64,000 nt of DNA. It comes from Albibacterium profundi. GTDB taxonomy: Bacteria; Bacteroidota; Bacteroidia; Sphingobacteriales; Sphingobacteriaceae. Both the position numbers and the translations under genes were made by a program. The notes below the pieces were generated by a model. The model searched no databases. It saw only the letters and a list, made by a program, of their open reading frames with translations, and was not told where the DNA came from. How positions within the stretch are numbered: position 1 is the first letter of the stretch; every line of letters starts with the position of its first letter. The stretch spans positions 434,001 through 498,000 of the forward strand of contig NZ_JBBVGT010000003.1 of assembly GCF_042159835.1 (NCBI RefSeq), given 5' to 3'. Below are positions 44,341 to 52,875 of the stretch, piece after piece.

Positions 44341-46062
44341 ATGATGATGAACGCTAAAAAATATAGATTAATAGGTCGAGGAGCCGTGATGTTACTTGCT
44401 GTTTTCCTGACGGCTTGTCAACAAGAATTCGAAAAGGTAATTCCTGATCGTGATTATGGTCAGGATACGGTGGATGTTACGTTTGGTGCGCCTAAGGTAT
44501 TGTATATTATCGTGGATGGTGCACGTGGCGAATCGGTACGAACCGCTGGGGCGACTAACATAGATGCTTTATTACCAAGTAGTATTTATTCCTTTGTTTC
44601 AATAAGTGATCCGGAGGTTCAACAAACGGGTACGAACTGGGCTGATATGTTGACCGGAGTTCAAAAAGACAAGCATGGTATTGTCGGAAATGATTTCGAT
44701 GACAGTAATCTGGATGCTTTTCCATTGATTACTGAAAGAATTAAAGCAGCGAATGAAGAAAGTGGAACGGAACTGTTCACATCCTCCGCTTTATTTCAAA
44801 GTAATTTCAGTGCGGGCGTAGATGTTAGTGAGGTGTTGAGCAACGATGCTGCAGTTAAGGACGCTGCCGTGGCGAGCTTGAGTAGTGATGACGCAACGTT
44901 GATTACCGCTCATTTTACTGGGGTAGACAAGGTTGGGGCGCAGTTTGGTTATGACAATTCAGTGCCTGAGTATAAAGAGGCGATCCTCACCTTTGATGGC
45001 TATGTAGGAGAACTTCTAGCAGCGCTAGAAAGCAGGGAGTCTTACGATGAAGAGAATTGGCTAGTCGTTATCGCTTCCAGTGAAGGTGGCTATTTTGAAA
45101 TTCCAGAGGATGAAAATGATAATACCGTTTTTAGTAATCCGGATGTAAATACATTCGTAATCTTCTATGCGGATAAATACCAAACTCGATTTATCGGAAA
45201 GCCATTTTTAGGTAGCAAGTTCCAAGGGGATTTTGTTAGATTCCAAGGCCAAAAATATGCCGAAGTAACAGCGGGCGACAACTCGATTTATAACTTAGGA
45301 GATGAAGCCTTTACGATTGAGCTTAAGGTTAAGAAAAATCCAGGCCCTGATAATAATTATAAATTCTACTATCCAGCTGTCCTTGGAAAAAGACCGGAAT
45401 GGTCGTCTGGCTGGGCTTCTAACGGTTGGGTTGTGTTCTTAGAAGATAATTTTTGGATGTTTAATGCACGTGGTACTGGTGACGGAAATCAGGTGCGAGG
45501 TGGGACACTTGCTGATGCGACATGGAATAGCTTGACGGTAGTGGGTGTAATCAGAGATAACGAGCGATTTGTACGAACTTATACCAATGGTGTCTTTAAT
45601 AATGAAACCAACGTTCAAGGTTGGGGAAACTTCGATAATGATGCCATATTAAGAATGGGCTATATCAATGGTTCGGGTCATGGCGAGCCGGACGTATATA
45701 TATCGGATGTTCGGATTTGGAAAGCTGCTTTGCCAGATGATGTCATTGAACAATACTCATGTAATATCGGTGTTGATGAAGATCATCCATACTACGATGC
45801 ACTTGCAGGTTACTGGCCTGTTATCGGTAGCGGAGATGACGGTATTATACGTGACGAGGGGCCGCTTGGAAGTCACATGACTTTAAGAGGCGATGATTTT
45901 GATTGGGATCGACTTTCTGAGTATATCTGTGCACCATCGGCTGAGAACCTAGGTGAACTAGTTCCGAGAAATGTTGACATACCTGCACAAATTTATAGCT
46001 GGTTGAGAATATCCAGACAGGAGAGTTGGCAATTAGATGGACGGGTTTGGCTTGATAGATAA
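44341..46062 (+). CDS. Alkaline phosphatase-like / LamG lipoprotein with degraded active site (DUF4983-like)
   Basis: A 573-residue lipoprotein (Cys26, LTACQQEFE). Residues about 50-285 follow the phosphodiesterase/alkaline-phosphatase fold: VLYIIVDGARGESV (Asp59 kept), TGTNWADMLTG with KHGIVGN in the nucleophile region, and PEYKEAILTFDGYVGELLAAL. Two metal-binding motifs appear lost: the family's D-x-x-G-H reads D196-KVGAQ, and the SDHG motif reads SSEGG (246-250). A LamG/concanavalin-like domain follows (about 295-500; FTIELKVKK, DVYISDVRIWKAALPDD). The protein therefore looks like a binding protein built on an inactive enzyme scaffold. Assignment to DUF4983 is moderate. Confidence 0.7.
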   Translation: MMMNAKKYRLIGRGAVMLLAVFLTACQQEFEKVIPDRDYGQDTVDVTFGAPKVLYIIVDGARGESVRTAGATNIDALLPSSIYSFVSISDPEVQQTGTNWADMLTGVQKDKHGIVGNDFDDSNLDAFPLITERIKAANEESGTELFTSSALFQSNFSAGVDVSEVLSNDAAVKDAAVASLSSDDATLITAHFTGVDKVGAQFGYDNSVPEYKEAILTFDGYVGELLAALESRESYDEENWLVVIASSEGGYFEIPEDENDNTVFSNPDVNTFVIFYADKYQTRFIGKPFLGSKFQGDFVRFQGQKYAEVTAGDNSIYNLGDEAFTIELKVKKNPGPDNNYKFYYPAVLGKRPEWSSGWASNGWVVFLEDNFWMFNARGTGDGNQVRGGTLADATWNSLTVVGVIRDNERFVRTYTNGVFNNETNVQGWGNFDNDAILRMGYINGSGHGEPDVYISDVRIWKAALPDDVIEQYSCNIGVDEDHPYYDALAGYWPVIGSGDDGIIRDEGPLGSHMTLRGDDFDWDRLSEYICAPSAENLGELVPRNVDIPAQIYSWLRISRQESWQLDGRVWLDR

Positions 46063-46117
46063 TACCATGTATAGAGGAAGATAGAAGAAAAACATCATTA
46101 TAAATCGACCATAGATT

Positions 46118-47494
46118 ATGAGAAAGATATTTAAATATAAAATGTATATGTTCTTTGTCCTTGCGGTAGGCCTAGCGGCTTGTAAGGATCACGATCTGGA
46201 GGATTTCGCTATTGAGCAAACAGCTCCCTCAGCGGTTTCTGCAGGGGACGTAGTAGGTGACATTGTCAAATCGAACGAGCGTATTACGGTTCCTATTCAA
46301 GTTACCTTGTCAACTCCGGCAACCAAAGCTTTTCAAGTTGGTGTTGCCTTGAATGTCGATACGGTAGAGCAGTTGGTTGAGGATAATGTACTGACCGGAA
46401 CAGCAGTTCTTCCAGCGAATGCAGTAGAATTGCCTAATGTTGTAAAAGTAGCCTACGGTGCTAGTACGGCATCTTTTGACGTTTCAATAAGCGTGACGGC
46501 GATTGAGAAATATTATGGACAAGCTATCGCTTTTGCCTTTAATTTGGTAGATCCAGGCAAAGGCAATCATGTTGGTTCCGAAGGCTCTGGCCTTGTTGTG
46601 CTGAATACCGAGGACTTGCTGAATGAAAGCGAAATTCATTATGTTTCATTTACAAATGGTGGAGGAGAAATTCTCGAAGCCAGAAACCGTCAAAATTATA
46701 CAGTTACATCAGCTGGGTTGACCATTCCGTTGGGCGTGACGCTAGCGGGCGTGCCGAGTAAATCCTTTACGGTTAAATCGACGGTTAATACTGATACCAT
46801 TGCACAGCTGAAATCCGAAGGTATTTTGCCTGACAATGTAATTGCTTTACAACCAGGAGAGTATGATTTGGATGAACTTCATACGATCGGTAGTAACTTA
46901 AGTTCTGGTCCTTTAACTGTTAATGTCCCATGGTCTGTAATTGAATCGAATATGGACCATACCTTAGCTCTATCGGTTGTATTGGAAGATCCATCTCGAC
47001 ATATTCTTGATTATGAAAAGAATACGACCGTGATCTTAATTCATCCAAACCTGGTTGTTGAGGTGGATGTTACGAATGATGGAATCTACAGCGTTAGCCG
47101 AGATAATGGCGGTGGTCCAGAAGCAGGTGAAGGATCATTGAAACTCATCGACAATAACTACAATTCTAAATTTTTACAAGGGGACTTTATAGGGGATCTT
47201 TGGATGCAGTTAGTTTATGATGAACCGCAACTTATCGGTGCTTATACATTTACGTCTGGAAACGATGCCCCTGGCCGTGACCCGAAAAACTGGTATCTGG
47301 AGGCTTCCAACGATGGTGAAAATTGGGTGACGATTGATGAACGTTCTGACGAAACCTTTCCTACACGATTAGAAACCAGACGGTTTGAGATCGCAACACC
47401 GGTTGCTTATACGCATTTCCGTATGAATATAACAGAAAACGGTGATAGCAACTTATTCCAAATGACAGAATGGAGAATGATTAGAGTGCCATAA
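46118..47494 (+). CDS. DUF1735-type lipoprotein with discoidin domain
   Basis: A 458-residue lipoprotein (Cys22, LAACKDHDLEDF). Two tandem DUF1735-like beta domains lie at about 28-165 and 170-310; compare VGVALNVDTVEQLVEDNVL with VKSTVNTDTIAQLKSEGIL. A C-terminal F5/8 type C domain (about 313-456) includes SVSRDNGGGPEAGEGSLK, GAYTFTSGNDA and LEASNDGENWVTIDERSDE. No catalytic residues are seen. The discoidin domain is closely similar to that of the next gene. Homologous layouts occur among surface glycan-binding lipoproteins of Bacteroidota SusCD loci. Confidence 0.82.
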   Translation: MRKIFKYKMYMFFVLAVGLAACKDHDLEDFAIEQTAPSAVSAGDVVGDIVKSNERITVPIQVTLSTPATKAFQVGVALNVDTVEQLVEDNVLTGTAVLPANAVELPNVVKVAYGASTASFDVSISVTAIEKYYGQAIAFAFNLVDPGKGNHVGSEGSGLVVLNTEDLLNESEIHYVSFTNGGGEILEARNRQNYTVTSAGLTIPLGVTLAGVPSKSFTVKSTVNTDTIAQLKSEGILPDNVIALQPGEYDLDELHTIGSNLSSGPLTVNVPWSVIESNMDHTLALSVVLEDPSRHILDYEKNTTVILIHPNLVVEVDVTNDGIYSVSRDNGGGPEAGEGSLKLIDNNYNSKFLQGDFIGDLWMQLVYDEPQLIGAYTFTSGNDAPGRDPKNWYLEASNDGENWVTIDERSDETFPTRLETRRFEIATPVAYTHFRMNITENGDSNLFQMTEWRMIRVP

Positions 47495-47540
47495 GCTTGA
47501 CACGTCTGAAAATAAAAGATTACGATTAAAAGAAAATAAG

Positions 47541-48599
47541 ATGAAAAATAGGAGTTCTTTTTTAATGCTATTTGTACTGTTGGGAGTTCTTTTTCAGGGC
47601 TGTAAAAGTGAAGATCCACCAGTACCTGAGCCAGAGGTGCCAAAACCGACGGCAGCCTTCACTTTTGAGCAAGTAGAAGAAAGTGACCCATTTACTTTCC
47701 ATTTCGAGAATCAATCTAAAGATTATGAGATTGTACGTTGGGAGTTTGGTGATGATAGTAGCTCTCTAGACGTTTCGCCTACCCATACCTTTTTGAAAAC
47801 AGGAGAGTTCACTGTTAAAATGAACACGCAGAATAGTCAAGGTTATTGGGCACAGAAAGAAGTAGTTATTGATATATCTCCTGATAGCGTGTTGATTATC
47901 AATACGGAACTACAAGAGGATGGAAGTCTTAATTTAAGCTTAAGCTCTAATATCGAGACAGACTCTTTGTTCTGGTATAAAGGTATTGGTACGGCTGCAG
48001 AGCTCATTCATCAAGGGCCGGTTGCCAATATAGAGGTGGCAAGTGGGCAGTTTCAAGACTATACGCTACGTGTAAAGACACCAAAAGGGTCCATTGCTGA
48101 GATATCCAAGTTATTAACTGATATAGGTATTGTCCGAGATGTCACCGACGCTGGAAACCTTTCTGTCTCTCGGGACAACAACGGTGGCCCGGAAGCTGGT
48201 GAAGGTTCATTAAAGCTTGTTGACAATAATACCAATACGAAATTTCTTCAATTTGATTATGTTGGGGATCTATGGTACCAATTAGAGTATTTCCAACCAC
48301 AGGTTATTGGCGCTTATACGTTTACATCAGCTAACGACGCCCAACAACGTGATCCTAAGAATTGGACATTACAGGCATCGAATGATGGAGAGGAATGGGT
48401 TGTATTAGATACTCGTACAGACGAGGTGTTTGAAGACCGTTTTATGACAAGAATCTTTACATTTGACAACACGGAGGCCTATTTATTCTACCGAGTGTAT
48501 GTAACAGAAGTTGGTTCCGGCGGGTTATTCCAGTTAGCGGAATGGAGAATGCTTCAGCTACCTCAAGAAACAACAACGGGCGAAACGACAAGCGAATAG
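47541..48599 (+). CDS. PKD plus discoidin lipoprotein
   Basis: A 352-residue lipoprotein (Cys21, FQGCKSEDPPVPEPEV, with a Pro-rich spacer). A PKD domain spans about 36-113 (the VRWEFGDDSSSLDVSPTHTF segment is diagnostic). A beta domain follows at 115-190, then an F5/8 type C domain at about 196-343 (SVSRDNNGGPEAGEGSLK, GAYTFTSANDAQQRDPKNW, LQASNDGEEWVVLDTRTDE). The C-terminal domain nearly copies that of the preceding gene, so a recent domain or gene duplication is likely. It is probably a surface binding protein. Its stop is followed two bases later by the next start, showing operon coupling. Confidence 0.83.
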   Translation: MKNRSSFLMLFVLLGVLFQGCKSEDPPVPEPEVPKPTAAFTFEQVEESDPFTFHFENQSKDYEIVRWEFGDDSSSLDVSPTHTFLKTGEFTVKMNTQNSQGYWAQKEVVIDISPDSVLIINTELQEDGSLNLSLSSNIETDSLFWYKGIGTAAELIHQGPVANIEVASGQFQDYTLRVKTPKGSIAEISKLLTDIGIVRDVTDAGNLSVSRDNNGGPEAGEGSLKLVDNNTNTKFLQFDYVGDLWYQLEYFQPQVIGAYTFTSANDAQQRDPKNWTLQASNDGEEWVVLDTRTDEVFEDRFMTRIFTFDNTEAYLFYRVYVTEVGSGGLFQLAEWRMLQLPQETTTGETTSE

Positions 48600-48601
48600 G
48601 A

Positions 48602-51343
48602 ATGAAAAAATCTGCTCTATTATATCTGTTTTTTCTGTTGGCTCTTCCAGTTGTAAGTTTCTCGCAGACAACAGTTGAGCAGATTTTAAATCCTCTCGAA
48701 CGTTGGGCGGAGCGATATCCCCAGGAAAAGGTTCATCTCCATTTGGATCGACCGTATTATACTTCTGGTGATACGATTTGGCTGAAAGCCTATGTTATGG
48801 TCGGCGGGAGACATAAGCTATCGGCCGTCAGCGGCGCGGTATATGTCGATCTCATTAGTGATACAGATTCACTAACCGCAGCATTAAAGCTGCCTGTAAT
48901 GGCTGGCTTAGCTTTTGGAAATATCGATTTGCCAGCAGATTTAAGACCGGGAAACTATCGATTAAGAGCATATACACAATGGATGCGGAACGGGGATCCG
49001 GCCTATTTTTATGAACATCCTTTTGTCATTGGTAGTATATCTGAAGAGAAAACGAAATCTGAAATATCATTCGCCTTTGATAGAGAAAGCTCGAATCCAC
49101 GTCTTACCGCTACGATTAATTATTTAGATGAAAGCTCACAACCCCTTGCGGATGAGCGTATATTCTATCAAGTCAGAACATCAAACGAAATTGTTCTTAC
49201 TGACAATGTAAAGACAGACGAGAACGGGAGTATCCAGATCGAGGTAAAAACTTCTGCATTAGATGATGAGGATGTTGATTTGAACAGCCTATACATATTA
49301 AGCGAAGTAGAGCTTGAGAAGAATCAGTGGGATAGGCAAATTTTTCCAGTCAAATACAAAGGTTATGAAACTGATGTACAGTTCTTTCCCGAAAGCGGGA
49401 ATCTAGTTGCCGGTTTACCTGTCCGAGTCGCATTTAAAGCCATCGGTACAGATGGGCTCGGAGTAGATATTAAGGGTACGATTAAGGATTCGAAAGGTAA
49501 TGCGGTTACTGAATTTCAAAGCCAACATTTGGGAATGGGAACTTTTAACATAACGCCTCTCGCAGGGGAATCTTATCAAGCTACGATCCAGTTGACCGAC
49601 GGGAGCAGCTTTACAGCTGATCTGCCTGAAGTGGCTACGGAAGGCTACGTACTCAATATTTTCCCACAGGGTGACAGTGATACGTTGGTCGTGCGTATCT
49701 TAGCTGCAGATCAGAGTTTTGGACCCGTCAACATGGTAGCACAGAATAATGGCGAAGTATTATTCGCGGGCGGTTTCGATATTAGTAAGAATCTAAATAC
49801 CCTACGGCTGCCAGTAGCCGACTTTCCACTTGGTATTACGCAGTTTACTTTGTTCGATGCGAAAGGCAAACCCGTGAATGAACGATTGGTGTTTATTGAT
49901 AAATTTGATGAATTTTCAGTAGAAACCGTGTTAGACAAAGAAACCTATCAGCCGCGGGAGTTAACAAAATTATCGTTAAAGTCGCTTAATACAGGAGGTG
50001 AACCCGTAAGGGGCCGTTTTTCAGTTTCAGTTGTAAACGAAGACGATACGCCTTTCGATCCAGATATGGAAAGTACCATATATTCCGAGTTGTTGCTAAA
50101 GTCTGAACTTTCAGGATATATCGAGAAACCTAATTACTACTTTAGGAACATCGATACTAAAAAAAGAGATCATTTAGATGTTTTGATGCTAACCCAAGGT
50201 TACCGCAAGTTTATCTGGGAGGATTTATTCGAAGATGAAGTTGAGCCCATTGAATTCCCTCCAGAAGAGCTTACAACGACAATTAGTGGGCGATTGCAAA
50301 CACTGTTAGGTAAACCTGTTGCCAATGGTACAGTGATACTGAATTCCTTTGCGGCTCAAGTGACCTTAGATACAATTACCGATGCGGATGGTAATTTTTC
50401 ATTCGACAATTTGCTGCTTACAGATAGTATCCGCTTTTCAGTTCAAGGGCTCTCTGCAAAAGGAAAAGACAATGTCGAAATCCTGCTGGACGGTATACCA
50501 GGCATGCGGATTACGCCAACACGCAATCGCGGTGACTATATGATTGATCCTCAAGATTCTTTAAAGATATACCTTGAACGGGTTAAAGAAAAAGACGATG
50601 CTCTTTCAAGTTTGGGATTAGAAAGTAGAGTCATCCACTTGGAGACAGTGACCGTTACCAAACAGTCGAGTATTCGGGGCTCCAATAATTTAAATCCTTC
50701 AGGTAGAGCCGACCAAACAATTTCTGGGAATGAATTGAAGGCTTGCCCCACTTTGCGTTCTTGTTTAGAAGGGCGCTTGCGGGGTGTCAGATTTGTATCG
50801 GAACAAACCAACGTCGGCCCCGTAAGCTTTCCTATAAATACACGTGGAGGCGGTAGGATGCTCGTAGCTATTGATGGACGCCCCCTAGAGGCAGGTAGCG
50901 AAAGTGGTTTAATGGACATTGCAGGGGTTTTCGATCAGAATATGATTGATCCGGCAAGTATCTTAAATATACAGGTATTGCGTTCTCCATCGTTGCTCGC
51001 CATGTATGGCCCTAGTGGCTCTAACGGTGTTATTCTGATCAACACAACCGGTTGGACTCCAGGACAGCGGACCGTCTATAATATTAAAACGTTTGCCCCA
51101 CAAGGATTTAGCAACGTCCGTAAATTCTATTCTCCAAAATATGGTGTCAGCGATTTGCTAGACACCAAAGCAGATACAAGAACGACCATTTATTGGAATC
51201 CCGTCGTGCAGACTGAGACATCTGGAGACACCATGTTAGAGTATTATAACGCTACTGAAGGGTCGTACCGCGTGGTGATTGAAGGGGTAGCTATTGATGG
51301 AGGTATCACCAGAAAGGTTATTCGGTATGATGTTGGAAATTAA
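48602..51343 (+). CDS. Alpha-2-macroglobulin-like (MG2) protein with TonB-type plug and no barrel
   Basis: A 913-residue secreted protein, started at 48602 (MKKSALLYLFFLLALP; the longer frame from 48542 lies in the preceding gene). The signal peptide is cleaved near SFSQ. The MG2-like opening EKVHLHLDRPYYTSGDTIW is followed by a long series of beta domains. A carboxypeptidase-like domain (about 560-640; ISGRLQTLLGKPVANGTVI) and a plug-like domain (about 700-810; CLEGRLRGVRF, LLAMYGPSGSNGVILINT) follow. Only about 100 residues remain, too few for a barrel. This architecture recurs in Bacteroidota and is often mislabelled TonB receptor. Its role at the end of a SusCD block is unknown. Confidence 0.8.
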   Translation: MKKSALLYLFFLLALPVVSFSQTTVEQILNPLERWAERYPQEKVHLHLDRPYYTSGDTIWLKAYVMVGGRHKLSAVSGAVYVDLISDTDSLTAALKLPVMAGLAFGNIDLPADLRPGNYRLRAYTQWMRNGDPAYFYEHPFVIGSISEEKTKSEISFAFDRESSNPRLTATINYLDESSQPLADERIFYQVRTSNEIVLTDNVKTDENGSIQIEVKTSALDDEDVDLNSLYILSEVELEKNQWDRQIFPVKYKGYETDVQFFPESGNLVAGLPVRVAFKAIGTDGLGVDIKGTIKDSKGNAVTEFQSQHLGMGTFNITPLAGESYQATIQLTDGSSFTADLPEVATEGYVLNIFPQGDSDTLVVRILAADQSFGPVNMVAQNNGEVLFAGGFDISKNLNTLRLPVADFPLGITQFTLFDAKGKPVNERLVFIDKFDEFSVETVLDKETYQPRELTKLSLKSLNTGGEPVRGRFSVSVVNEDDTPFDPDMESTIYSELLLKSELSGYIEKPNYYFRNIDTKKRDHLDVLMLTQGYRKFIWEDLFEDEVEPIEFPPEELTTTISGRLQTLLGKPVANGTVILNSFAAQVTLDTITDADGNFSFDNLLLTDSIRFSVQGLSAKGKDNVEILLDGIPGMRITPTRNRGDYMIDPQDSLKIYLERVKEKDDALSSLGLESRVIHLETVTVTKQSSIRGSNNLNPSGRADQTISGNELKACPTLRSCLEGRLRGVRFVSEQTNVGPVSFPINTRGGGRMLVAIDGRPLEAGSESGLMDIAGVFDQNMIDPASILNIQVLRSPSLLAMYGPSGSNGVILINTTGWTPGQRTVYNIKTFAPQGFSNVRKFYSPKYGVSDLLDTKADTRTTIYWNPVVQTETSGDTMLEYYNATEGSYRVVIEGVAIDGGITRKVIRYDVGN

Positions 51344-51402
51344 CTGCTTACAATCTATTGTATTTTTCTGTCACAAAAAAGTTATAGAGTCAATATTGCT
51401 TT

Positions 51403-51417
51403 GCTAAAACGTTTTAA
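51403..51417. promoter_or_regulatory. LacI-type operator upstream of the DUF1080 gene
   Basis: gctaaaacgttttaa, identical over 15 bases to 22443-22457, with the perfect palindrome taaaacgtttta at 51405-51416. It starts at the last base of a TTGCTTTG box (51396-51403, one base off the -7 consensus) and ends 41 bases before the ATG, where a bound repressor would block initiation. Confidence 0.6.
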
Positions 51418-51458
51418 TATTTTTATCAAAATTTGAGAATAATTATTTAACCAATTTC

Positions 51459-52850
51459 ATGTTGAAAAGAAAAAACTACTTAGGCCTTTTAGGCGTTGGT
51501 ATCGGATTATGGACACTCAGCGCCGGCTTCAGTGCGCACGAGTATGCTAGCGACCCGATTACCTTACAAGATTTATCCGCTTTTAATGATCCTGGGAAAA
51601 GCTGGCAGATTGCTGGGAATGTTTATAGCGACATTTCTGAAAAAAATGCACTGTCTGTTACGAGCGGATCTGGAATTTTAGCTAACAGTCCGTCCCGCAG
51701 AGTGAAGGGCGAGGATTTATTTACGAAAGCCGAGCTTGGAGATATCGAGTTAGAACTAGACTATCTTCTTCCAAGTAATGGTAATTCAGGTATTTACCTC
51801 CAGGGTCGATATGAGATTCAACTCTTCGATTCTTGGCAGGAAGACCATATCACATCGGCTAGTAACGGAGGTGTTTACAAAGTGGCACCCCCAAGGGTCA
51901 ATGCAAGTAAAGCACCGGGTCTTTGGCAAAACGTAAAAATAGGCTTTCAAGCCCCTCGCTTTGACGCTAGTGGAAATAAGACAGAGAACGCACGATTACT
52001 TTACGTTGTATTGAATGGAGTTCTTGTACAGGAAAACCTTGAATTAGCAGGTCCTACTCAAGGTGCTGTTAGTCAAGACGAGGTAGCGAAAGCGCCTTTA
52101 CGAATTCAAGGCGATCATGGTGCCGTTGCCTTCAGAAATATCTCTATTAAGGAACTTGACGTTAAAGAGCAGGCTAAACAAAATAACAATGCTAAAGATC
52201 CAATTTTATTGGACGCTCCGGTAACGACTATCTTACGGAGTTTTATGAATTTGGATAATGGTGAAAAATCGGTGCACGCCGTTTCAGTCGGCAGTCCGGA
52301 AGATGTGCATTATACCTATGATATGGATTATGGTGCATTGGTTCAAGTATGGCGCGGTGACTTTTTGAATACGACTCCTATGTGGGATGGAAGAGGAAAC
52401 GGAACATCAGTGCCACGTGGTACAGTTCAACGTTTTGGGAAACCAGCACTAAGTCTTGCTAAATTGGCTGACAAGCAAAGTGCTTGGCCGGTAGACACAG
52501 CTGGAACACAATTCCGTCAAAAAGGATACGCAGTTAATTCCGATAATCAACCAACATTTAAGTATCTGATATACGGTACTGAGGTTGATGATTTTATCCA
52601 AGCCAGAACGGATGGTAAAGGTTTTAACCGGACGATCCGTGTTGTTAATGCAGACGGTTTATCATTGCGCTTGGCAACTGCATCAAAAATCGAAGAAACA
52701 TCTCGCGGAAGCTATATCATCGGCGACAAAGAGTATTATTTGAATTTAAAAGATGCTAAGTCGAACAAGGCTTATATCCGCGATATCAATGGAACACAAG
52801 AATTAATTGTTCCCGTTCAAGGCGAAATCAGCTATACTATTTTATTTTAA
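51459..52850 (+). CDS. DUF1080 (3-keto-disaccharide hydrolase-type) secreted protein
   Basis: A 463-residue protein with a signal peptide (LGLLGVGIGLWTLSAGFSA). The DUF1080 LamG-like domain covers about 35-235 (LELDYLLPSNGNSGIYLQGRY, IQLFDSW, ASNGGVYKVAPP, WQNVKIGFQAP, LRIQGDHGAVAFRNISIKEL). A second domain (about 245-463) contains MDYGALVQVWRGDFLNTTPM and YLIYGTEVDD, a segment often seen fused to cytochrome c or propeller proteins. Some DUF1080 proteins cleave 3-keto-glycosides made by Gfo/Idh oxidoreductases. It pairs with the cytochrome gene 25 bases downstream. Activity here is inferred from family knowledge. Confidence 0.85.
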   Translation: MLKRKNYLGLLGVGIGLWTLSAGFSAHEYASDPITLQDLSAFNDPGKSWQIAGNVYSDISEKNALSVTSGSGILANSPSRRVKGEDLFTKAELGDIELELDYLLPSNGNSGIYLQGRYEIQLFDSWQEDHITSASNGGVYKVAPPRVNASKAPGLWQNVKIGFQAPRFDASGNKTENARLLYVVLNGVLVQENLELAGPTQGAVSQDEVAKAPLRIQGDHGAVAFRNISIKELDVKEQAKQNNNAKDPILLDAPVTTILRSFMNLDNGEKSVHAVSVGSPEDVHYTYDMDYGALVQVWRGDFLNTTPMWDGRGNGTSVPRGTVQRFGKPALSLAKLADKQSAWPVDTAGTQFRQKGYAVNSDNQPTFKYLIYGTEVDDFIQARTDGKGFNRTIRVVNADGLSLRLATASKIEETSRGSYIIGDKEYYLNLKDAKSNKAYIRDINGTQELIVPVQGEISYTILF

Positions 52851-52875
52851 GTAAACGCAGATCACTAGAAAAGAC

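Noticed and set aside
48542..48601. Upstream extension of the MG2-plug gene
   Set aside because: It lies wholly within the preceding PKD-discoidin gene and would bury the signal peptide 20 residues inside the protein.
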